In this document: one piece after another, positions 57,772-64,000 of the stretch
How the letters are laid out: every line of letters begins with the position of its first letter
Numbering within the stretch: position 1 is the stretch's first letter
From: JAJFJD01 sp965228695
Lineage (GTDB): Bacteria; Pseudomonadota; Alphaproteobacteria; UBA8366
DNA length: 64,000 bases
Reading direction: 5' to 3'
NCBI GenBank assembly: GCA_965228695.1
Contig: CBDDIB010000002.1
Location: 2,170,001-2,234,000 of the forward strand
Position numbers and translations under genes: made by a program
The notes under the pieces: model-generated
What the model saw: the letters and a program-made list of their open reading frames with translations, nothing else
Told to the model about the DNA's origin: nothing
The model's database searches: none

Positions 57772-58884
57772 ATGACTCAGGATACCAACCTGCACCCGAC
57801 CGACCAGGAGCCCATCACGCTTGCCGATCACGGCTATTTCTTCGTCGGCGGGAAATACGTCGATCGCGGCGACGGCAGCGTTATGACCGACGCGATGTAT
57901 GTCGAGAAATTCATCCCGGCCGATCAAAGCCAGCCCTATCCCGTCGTGATGTTTCACGGCGGCGGGCAGACCGGCACGAACTACACCGGTACGCCGGACG
58001 GCCGGCGCGGCTGGGCGCATGATTTCCTGCGGGCCGGTTACGCGGTCTACGTGATCGATCAGCCGGAACGCGGCCGGTCCGGTCATACGTCAAATGTGTT
58101 TGAAGAACAGGGATCGCTGATCCTCTACGACACGCTGCGGACCGAGCAGCGTTTCACCGCCCCGGCCAAGCACAAGCTCTGGCCGCAGTCGCGCCACCAC
58201 ACCCAATGGCCCGGCAGCGGCGAGAAGGGCGATCCGGTCTTCGATCAGTTCTATGCGTCGCAGATCGAAGCGATCAAGGACCGGACCGAGATCGAGCGGC
58301 TGAATCAGGACGCCGGCGCGGCGTTGCTCGACAGGATCGGCCCGTCGATCCTGCTGACGCATTCGCAATCCGGCCCCTTCGGCTGGCTGATAGCCGACGC
58401 GCGGCCGGACTTGGTCAAGGCGATCCTGGCGCTGGAACCGAACGGCCCGCCGTTCCGCGAAATCGAAATGCGCGGCGGCGGCGAGTGGTATGTCTACGAA
58501 GACGTGGTCGACCGGCCGAGCGGCCCGACCCGGGTGCCGTTGACTTTCGATCCACCACTCAAGGACGGCGAGTCGTTGGCCGCCGAACTGCAGGCGCCGT
58601 CGGACGACCGGGAATTGGTCACGGGATACCTGCAAGCCGAACCGGCGCGGCAGTTGCCGAACCTGCAAGGCATCCCGATCATCATCATGATCGGCGAGGC
58701 GTCCTATCACGCGACCTATGACCACATCACCAGCGCCTTTTTGAAGCAGGCGGGCGTGGAGCACGAATTGGCATATCTGGCCGACAAGGGCTTCAAGGGC
58801 AACGGCCATATGGTCATGCTCGAAAAGAACAATCACGAGGTCGCCGACATGATGATCGGCTGGCTCGCGGAGAATTGCCGCTAG
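57772..58884 (+). CDS. Alpha/beta-fold hydrolase
   Basis: A 370-residue alpha/beta hydrolase. The nucleophile elbow reads ILLTHSQSGPFGWLIADARPDLV, with Ser in the HSQSG motif; the C-terminal His is in GNGHMVMLEKNNHEVADMMIGWL. An N-terminal lid segment (residues 1-60) and a long insertion before the C-terminal part make it larger than minimal family members. It is in the NIPSNAP-TauD operon (49 bases after TauD, 21 before the aminotransferase), so it may hydrolyse an ester or lactone in the same pathway. Substrate unknown. Confidence 0.82.
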   Translation: MTQDTNLHPTDQEPITLADHGYFFVGGKYVDRGDGSVMTDAMYVEKFIPADQSQPYPVVMFHGGGQTGTNYTGTPDGRRGWAHDFLRAGYAVYVIDQPERGRSGHTSNVFEEQGSLILYDTLRTEQRFTAPAKHKLWPQSRHHTQWPGSGEKGDPVFDQFYASQIEAIKDRTEIERLNQDAGAALLDRIGPSILLTHSQSGPFGWLIADARPDLVKAILALEPNGPPFREIEMRGGGEWYVYEDVVDRPSGPTRVPLTFDPPLKDGESLAAELQAPSDDRELVTGYLQAEPARQLPNLQGIPIIIMIGEASYHATYDHITSAFLKQAGVEHELAYLADKGFKGNGHMVMLEKNNHEVADMMIGWLAENCR

Positions 58885-58905
58885 CCGACGAAAGGGGATA
58901 GCGCG

Positions 58906-59835
58906 ATGTCCGAGGCAGAAGATTGGGTCGTCTGGTTCAACGGCGAGATCGTACCGGAGCGGGAAGCGCGGGTGCCGTTCCGCGACCGGGGATTCAAATA
59001 TGGCGACGCGGTCTTCGACACGACGCGGACCTTTGCCCATAAGGTCTTCCGTACCGAGGATCACATCGACCGGCTGTTCAAGTCACTCGCCTATCTTGAT
59101 ATCGACCCGGGCCTGACGCCGGCGCAATTTTGCAGCATCACCGAGGAAGTGGCGGCATTGAATCTGCGCCACACGCCGTCGGAAGACGACATCTGGGTGA
59201 CGCAGCGGGTCACCCGCGGGATGGAGCCGTCGGAGCGCGATGCCTGGCCGGACTACCCCGAGCGCACGGTGATCGTCGAATGCCGCCCGCTGCCATTCCG
59301 ATCCCGGGCGCGGTTCTTCCGCAACGGCCTCGATCTGGTCATGGCGTCGGTGCGCCGGCCGCCGCCGGACACGCTCAGCCCGCGCGCCAAGATGCAGAAC
59401 TACATCAATCTGGTGCTCGCCGACCTCGAGGTGAAAGCCGGCAACCCGGACGCCCAGGCGATTATGTTGGATACCAACGGCAACTTGGCGGAAGGCCGCG
59501 GCAGCAATCTGTTCATCGTCCGCGACGGCGTGTTGCTGTCGCCGCGCGAACAGTTCGTGTTGCCCGGCGTGAGCCGCCAGACGACGATCGAGCTGGCGCA
59601 GAAAGCGGGCATTCCGGTCGAGGAAAAGGATCTGGATCTGTACGACGCCCTGACCGCCGACGAGGCCTTCATCACGTCGTCGAGTTGGTGCATCTGCCCG
59701 GCCGCGACCTTCAACCGGCGGCAGGTGGGCGACGGCCAGATTCCCGGCCCCGTGACCGACCGGCTGATGAAGGCCTATGTGGACCTGGTCGGGTGCGACT
59801 GGGTCGGACAATATCTCCGTTACGCGAACGACTAG
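58906..59835 (+). CDS. Class IV (branched-chain/D-amino-acid type) aminotransferase
   Basis: A 309-residue fold-type IV PLP enzyme: FNGEIVPEREARVPFRDRGFKYGDAVFDTTRTFAHKVFRTEDHIDRLFKSLAYLDID, WVTQRVTRGMEPSERDAWPDYPERTVIVECRPLPF, and IMLDTNGNLAEGRGSNLFIVRDGVLLSPREQFVLPGVSRQTTIELAQKAGIPVEEKDL. The PLP Lys lies in the region of NYINLVLADLEVKAGNPDAQ. It transfers amino groups between amino and oxo acids; substrate unknown. It is the last gene of the operon; its TAG stop overlaps the acnA stop by four bases. Confidence 0.88.
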   Translation: MSEAEDWVVWFNGEIVPEREARVPFRDRGFKYGDAVFDTTRTFAHKVFRTEDHIDRLFKSLAYLDIDPGLTPAQFCSITEEVAALNLRHTPSEDDIWVTQRVTRGMEPSERDAWPDYPERTVIVECRPLPFRSRARFFRNGLDLVMASVRRPPPDTLSPRAKMQNYINLVLADLEVKAGNPDAQAIMLDTNGNLAEGRGSNLFIVRDGVLLSPREQFVLPGVSRQTTIELAQKAGIPVEEKDLDLYDALTADEAFITSSSWCICPAATFNRRQVGDGQIPGPVTDRLMKAYVDLVGCDWVGQYLRYAND

Positions 59836-62492
59836 GCGAGTGTCTCCCGCCAGACTGCCGGCAGGATTCCGCCGCTGCGCCAATACTCGAAATCTTCTTC
59901 GGTATCGAGGCGCGCCGTTACCGTGATGGTTTCGGACGTGCCGTCGGCGCGGTTGATCACGCAGGGGACTTTCGCCGTGACACCGATATGCGCGGCGAGG
60001 TCCGGCAGGTCGAAGGTCTCCGATCCGTCCAGGCCCAAGGTTTCCGCACTGACCCCGTCCTCGAACTGCAGCGGCGCCACGCCCATCCCGATCAGATTCG
60101 TGCGGTGGATGCGTTCGAAACCCTGCGCGATCACCGCTTTGACGCCGAGTAGGGCGACACCCTTGGCCGCCGAATCGCGGGACGAGCCGCAGCCGTAGTT
60201 GCGCCCTGCAATGATGACCAGCGGCGTCTTGCGTTTCAGGTATTCCTGTGCGGCCTCGAAGATTCGCATCACCGTGCCGTCGGGTTGCAGCTTGGTCATG
60301 CCGCCTTCGACGCCGGGCACCATCCGGTTGCGCAGGCGGATGTTGGCGAAGCTGGCGCGGATGACCACGTCATGGTTGCCGCGGCGCGTGGTGTAGATGT
60401 TGAAATCCTTTTGCTCGACGCCCTTTCCGATCAGAAAGTCCGCTGCGGGCGTGCCCAGGCTGATCTGGCCGGACGGGGAGATATGATCCGTCGTGATCGA
60501 GTCGCCCAGGATCGCAAGCGGGCGCATGCCGGTAATGTCCTGGATCGCCGGCTCTGTTTTCGATAACTCGTCGAAATAGGGCGGCTGCCGGATATAAGTG
60601 CTGTCGGCATCCCAGTCGAAGCGGTTGCTGCCGCCGTCGGCCAATGATTCCCACGTCGCATTGCCCTCGAACAGGTCGGCGTATTTCTCCTCGAATAAAT
60701 TCGGCTCGAAGGTTTCGGCGACGATCCGGTTGATCTCTTCCGCGTCCGGCCAGATATCGCGGAGATAAACCGGTTTACCGTCCGACCCGGTGCCGATCGG
60801 ATCGCGCGCGACATCGACGGTCATGGACCCGGCGATGGCGTAGGCGACGACCAGGGCGGGGGAGGCGAGATAGGCCGCGCGCGCATTCGGGTGCGTTCGG
60901 CCCGGGAAGTTGCGGTTGCCGGACAACACGGCCGTACCGACCACGTCGCTGCCTTCCAAAGCATCGACGATGGGCGCCGGCAACGGGCCGGACCCGCCGT
61001 TGCAAGTCGTGCAGCCGAAGCCCACGACATTGAAACCGAGCGCGTCGAGCGGTTCCTGCAGTCCCGCATTCTCCAACGCACCCGCGATCACGTGGCTGCC
61101 CGGCGCCAGCGATGTCTTGACCCAGGGCTTCGCCGTCAACCCCTTGGCGACGGCATTGCGCGCGATCAGCCCGGCGGCGACCATGCCCGCCGGGTTCGAG
61201 GTGTTGGTGCAACTCGTGATCGCCGCGATCACCACATGCCCGTCTCCGAGGCTGTAGTCGGTTCCATCGACTGGGGACTGCGTTTCGGACATCGGCCGGT
61301 CGGCAACCATTTCGACATGCGCAGGAAATTCGCCGGCGACGGCATCGAGCGGAACGTGGTCCTCCGGGTTGCGTGGACCGGCGACGCAGGGCCGGATGCT
61401 GCCGAGGTCGAGCGACACGACGGTTTCGAACTCGGGGTCGGGCATCGATGCGTCACGCCACAGCTTCTGCGCCTTCGCATAGGTTTCGATCAGGTCGATC
61501 TGCTCTTTCGGCCGGGCGGTCATGCGCAGATAGTCGATCGTGCGCGCATCGACGGGAAAGAAAACGGCGGTCGATCCGAACTCGGGCGCCATGTTCGCGA
61601 TGGTGCCGCGGTCGGCGACCGACAGCATGTCGAGGCCCTTGCCGAAAAATTCGACAAATTTCCCGACGACACCGAGGGCACGCATCTTTTCCGTGATGGC
61701 GAGGACGAGATCGGTCGGCGTGGCGCCGTCGGGGAGTTGTCCGCTCAACTCGACGCCGACCACCTCGGGCAGGGCGATGGCGACCGGTTTGCCGACCATG
61801 ACGGCTTCCGCCTCCAGCCCGCCGACACCCCAGCCGAGAATACCGAGGCCGTTGATCATCGGCGTATGGCTGTCCGTCCCGACCAGTGTGTCCGGGTAGA
61901 CGAGCGTGCCGTCCGGCGTTTCCTCGCGCCAGACGACCTGTCCGATATGCTCCAGGTTGATCTGGTGCATGATGCCCTTGCCCGGCGGCACAACGCGGAC
62001 CCCATCGAAACTGTTCTGGCACCAACGCAGGAAAGTGAACCGCTCGGCGTTACGCTTGTATTCCGTTTCCAGGTTGAGCCGCGCCGCGTCCGGGATGCCC
62101 GACACATCGACCTGCAGCGAATGGTCGATGATGATGTCGATGGGCACCTTCGGCTCGACGGTGGCGGGATCCTTGCCCGCTTCGGCAACGGCGTCGCGCA
62201 GCGCGGCGATATCGACCAGCATCACCAGGCCGAGGATGTCCTGGCTGAAGATCCGATTGGGGTAGAAGGCCAATCCGGAGCCGATCCGACGGTTCAGGAC
62301 GTTATCGATATCCCTGGCCAGGGTGGCCGCATCGCTCCGCAGGCTGCGGGCGGACTGGCGGGCGAGGTTTTCCACGATCACCCGAAGGGAGTAGGGCAGC
62401 CGGTCGAGTCCGGGCAGGTCGTCGATGGGGACATACCGGTAGGTTCCGTTTGAACCGGGCAGGGTTTCGACGGTAAAGGGGGTTTTTGGCAC
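59832..62492 (-). CDS. acnA: Aconitate hydratase
   Basis: An 886-residue aconitase of the AcnA/IRP type. The 4Fe-4S ligands are Cys in AAITSCTNTSNP and the CTTC pair in GFGCTTCNGGSGPLP. GLGILGWGVGGLEAEAVMVGKPVAI, SVLSGNRNFPGRTHPNARA-like segments and the swivelling C-terminal domain (AGRNYGCGSSRDSAAKGVALLGVKAVIAQGFERIHRTNLIGMGVAPL) are all present. It interconverts citrate and isocitrate in the TCA cycle and may bind RNA when the cluster is lost. I chose the GTG at 62492, with an AAGGAG ribosome-binding site, over the upstream ATG at 62546, whose added 18 residues are unrelated. Confidence 0.93.
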   Translation of the reverse strand: MPKTPFTVETLPGSNGTYRYVPIDDLPGLDRLPYSLRVIVENLARQSARSLRSDAATLARDIDNVLNRRIGSGLAFYPNRIFSQDILGLVMLVDIAALRDAVAEAGKDPATVEPKVPIDIIIDHSLQVDVSGIPDAARLNLETEYKRNAERFTFLRWCQNSFDGVRVVPPGKGIMHQINLEHIGQVVWREETPDGTLVYPDTLVGTDSHTPMINGLGILGWGVGGLEAEAVMVGKPVAIALPEVVGVELSGQLPDGATPTDLVLAITEKMRALGVVGKFVEFFGKGLDMLSVADRGTIANMAPEFGSTAVFFPVDARTIDYLRMTARPKEQIDLIETYAKAQKLWRDASMPDPEFETVVSLDLGSIRPCVAGPRNPEDHVPLDAVAGEFPAHVEMVADRPMSETQSPVDGTDYSLGDGHVVIAAITSCTNTSNPAGMVAAGLIARNAVAKGLTAKPWVKTSLAPGSHVIAGALENAGLQEPLDALGFNVVGFGCTTCNGGSGPLPAPIVDALEGSDVVGTAVLSGNRNFPGRTHPNARAAYLASPALVVAYAIAGSMTVDVARDPIGTGSDGKPVYLRDIWPDAEEINRIVAETFEPNLFEEKYADLFEGNATWESLADGGSNRFDWDADSTYIRQPPYFDELSKTEPAIQDITGMRPLAILGDSITTDHISPSGQISLGTPAADFLIGKGVEQKDFNIYTTRRGNHDVVIRASFANIRLRNRMVPGVEGGMTKLQPDGTVMRIFEAAQEYLKRKTPLVIIAGRNYGCGSSRDSAAKGVALLGVKAVIAQGFERIHRTNLIGMGVAPLQFEDGVSAETLGLDGSETFDLPDLAAHIGVTAKVPCVINRADGTSETITVTARLDTEEDFEYWRSGGILPAVWRETLA

Positions 62493-62650
62493 GGCGGCTC
62501 TCCTTATGGATGTGCCGTAAATATCAAACCGGTGCCGGGACATCAAAAAGGACAGGGGGCTCCTCCTTATGGGTACTGTCGCTTGGGGTGGGTCCGGTGT
62601 TATGCCGTGGGAGTGCGGAGGATACCCGGCGACTAAGGAAAAACAGAACC

Positions 62651-63292
62651 ATGACCAAGTTTGCGGCCGCCTTTGCCCATTGGCGTTCCTCGCTCCTTTA
62701 CTTCCAGCAATGGTTCGAACGCCGCCGTGCGGAAACCCGGTATTTCCTGCCCAAGGTCTTTCTCGCTTTCGTCGGTATCAACTTGCTGTGCTTCTGGTGG
62801 GCGCTTTTGACCGCCTATCCGTGGTTGGTGTTCGGGCACAAAAAGGTGGAGTTCATCCTGACCGGGTTCCCGGTAGCCGTGCTCGGCGCGATGTTCGACA
62901 GTCTCTCGCTGTTCGTGACGTTGCTGCTGATCGACCGGGCATTAGCGGTGAAAAGCAACATCAGCTACGTCGGCTACCTCAGCGTCGACCTATTCATCGC
63001 GGTTCTGGCGACTTTTTGGGTGCTATTCGCCTTCATGTTCTCGGGGTGGATCGTCAGCCTTGTGCTGCAAAATCCCGAGACCATGTCCCAACGGACCGGC
63101 TTGTACCAGTCGCGCTTAACCAATGTTTTGGAAAATCCGCTCAGCCGGGAAAGCCTTCGCAACATTTATTTCGGTATGATCATGGGGGCGTCGGCCCTGT
63201 TGCCCACCCTGTTCCACATGGGGATGGCGGCGCGGTCGGTGCACCGGTCGATCGCCGACGCGATCAAGCTGAAGCGAAGCGGATCGGCGTAG
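62651..63292 (+). CDS. Small multi-pass membrane protein, function unknown
   Basis: A 213-residue protein with about four transmembrane segments: FLPKVFLAFVGINLLCFWWALLTAYPWLVF, FILTGFPVAVLGAMFDSLSLFVTLLLI, YLSVDLFIAVLATFWVLFAFMFSGWIVSLVL, and IYFGMIMGASALLPTLFHMG. Charged tails lie at both ends. I do not recognise the family. The ATG at 62651 has AAGGA nearby; an in-frame start at 62486 would overlap acnA. It stands alone between acnA (divergent) and the YfbK-like gene (convergent). Confidence 0.6.
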   Translation: MTKFAAAFAHWRSSLLYFQQWFERRRAETRYFLPKVFLAFVGINLLCFWWALLTAYPWLVFGHKKVEFILTGFPVAVLGAMFDSLSLFVTLLLIDRALAVKSNISYVGYLSVDLFIAVLATFWVLFAFMFSGWIVSLVLQNPETMSQRTGLYQSRLTNVLENPLSRESLRNIYFGMIMGASALLPTLFHMGMAARSVHRSIADAIKLKRSGSA

Positions 63293-63350
63293 GCGAAAAC
63301 CCGCCGCGGAACGAACCGCAGCGGGCCTTCTTCGGTTTGGTCGGCCGCGT

Positions 63351-64000
63351 TTACCGCTGGGGCAGTGCGGAGGCCGATTTCGCAAGCCGGACCAGGTTGA
63401 TGAATTCCGCGCGATAACCGAACGGATCCTCGCCCTTCGCGGTCTTCGCCATGGCGATCACGTCGTCATAGCTGTAGTCGCCGGTGTATTTGCCGCCTTT
63501 GAGGATTTGTCCGAAGGCCGCGACCGCAGTGGCCCATGTCGCTTCTTTCGAAACCGTGTCGGTATTGCCGGTTTTGATGGGCGTCGTGATCAACGTCGAC
63601 TTGGTCTGATCCGGCTGCTTGTAACGAATCTTCAGGAAGGCGTATTCGTCGCCGAAGGACGCCGCACGCTTCTTGGCGGCCGTATCGGGTTGCTGGTACC
63701 GGCTTTCCCCGATCGCCGCCGTGCCGCCGGCCGTGGGCGTGATCTCGTAGATCGCGGTGACGGTGTGCCCCGCGCCGATATCGCCCGCATCGACCTTGTC
63801 GTTGCGGAAGTCTTCGCGCTTCAGGGCGCGCGTCTCGTAGCCGATCAGCCGGTATTCCGCGACGGTCTTGGGATTGAACTCGACCTGGAACTTCACGTCC
63901 TTGGCGATCGGGAACAGGGTCGAGGTGGCCTCGTCGACCAACACCTTCCGGGCCTCGTTGAGGGTGTCGATATGGGCCGCGACGCCGTTGCCGTTCTGCG
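63351..64000 (-). CDS. YfbK-like von Willebrand factor A domain protein, C-terminal part (partial)
   Basis: The gene runs out of the window on the right, so about 216 C-terminal codons are seen. GNGVAAHIDTLNEARKVLVDEATSTLFPIAKDVKFQVEFNPKTVAEYRLIGYETRALKREDFRNDKVDAGDIGAGHTVTAIYEITP matches the region after the VWA domain of YfbK-type proteins (DUF3520). The C-terminal SALPQR end is at 63351. The VWA part with its MIDAS motif would lie beyond 64000. The family is thought to act in envelope or adhesion functions; no further detail can be read here. Confidence 0.8.
   Translation of the reverse strand, partial: QNGNGVAAHIDTLNEARKVLVDEATSTLFPIAKDVKFQVEFNPKTVAEYRLIGYETRALKREDFRNDKVDAGDIGAGHTVTAIYEITPTAGGTAAIGESRYQQPDTAAKKRAASFGDEYAFLKIRYKQPDQTKSTLITTPIKTGNTDTVSKEATWATAVAAFGQILKGGKYTGDYSYDDVIAMAKTAKGEDPFGYRAEFINLVRLAKSASALPQR

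Noticed and set aside
59832..59835. Shared CTAG stop overlap of the aminotransferase and acnA genes as a regulatory signal
   Set aside because: A four-base convergent overlap is common and has no further structure.

Overview
The window looks like chromosome of a high-GC alphaproteobacterium, probably a free-living Rhodospirillales-type marine or soil organism. Supporting signs are FixJ/FixK-type regulators, a CtrA-type TTAA-N7-TTAA site before a pilus-associated gene, many CaiB/BaiF CoA-transferases, crotonases and acyl-CoA enzymes, an F420/LLM-type oxidoreductase, and the gene content of an oligotroph that uses many organic acids. I see no rRNA, tRNA, CRISPR array, integrase or transposase. 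Most of the sequence is ordinary core and accessory metabolism. One AT-rich gene (52134-53777) stands out as probably transferred.

Layout. 1-1841: the end of a FixJ-like response regulator, a degenerate single-domain receiver and a FixK-like Crp/Fnr regulator. 1847-4917 (minus): a LysR regulator, a haloacid dehalogenase and a TadG-like von Willebrand protein. 5255-8134: a peroxiredoxin-like protein whose peroxidatic Cys codon is an in-frame TGA followed by a SECIS-like hairpin (a probable selenoprotein), an HdrC/GlpC-like iron-sulfur protein, a cupin and a VOC protein. 8185-13000: a crotonase, a ModA-like protein, a stand-alone EF-Tu domain III protein, an aldehyde dehydrogenase and a CoA-transferase. 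13111-18433: a dimethylglycine dehydrogenase-like flavoprotein with a possible leader peptide, then a divergent LysR / phnW-allA-like unit for 2-aminoethylphosphonate use. 18825-20183: a very long Lys/Arg/Ala/Thr-rich histone H1-like protein containing five starts of a 126-bp tandem repeat.

20366-32250: small orphans, a CoA-transferase with an MFS exporter, a crotonase with an M20 amidohydrolase, a deacetylase, an SDR, an NDP-forming acyl-CoA synthetase, a haloacetate dehalogenase and rmlA. 32324-39159: a GntR-controlled cluster (CoA-transferase, carboxyltransferase 1, biotin carboxylase, small BCCP, carboxyltransferase 2) that looks like a complete acyl-CoA carboxylase with two different carboxyltransferase subunits. 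39202-51362: sugar-nucleotide epimerase, Gfo/Idh oxidoreductase, mlaC, folB diverging from folP-folK, an acyl-CoA dehydrogenase, a FAD-linked 2-hydroxyacid dehydrogenase, a Sua5-type threonylcarbamoyl-AMP synthase, an orphan ParA and a tartrate/isopropylmalate-type dehydrogenase.

51631-64000: a MaoC hydratase, the AT-rich DUF6119/TIGR04141-like gene, a DUF2459 protein, a protein made of two copies of one unrecognised domain, a five-gene operon (NIPSNAP, LLM oxidoreductase, TauD dioxygenase, alpha/beta hydrolase, class IV aminotransferase) converging on acnA, a small membrane protein, and the end of a YfbK-like VWA protein. Dispersed REP-like palindromes lie at 26453-26651 and 51432-51609.

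The most notable item is the predicted selenocysteine peroxiredoxin at 5255-5728, which standard gene callers would truncate. Others worth attention are the EF-Tu domain III orphan, the phnW-allA pairing, the phosphomimetic-looking receiver, the dual-carboxyltransferase carboxylase and the DUF6119 gene.
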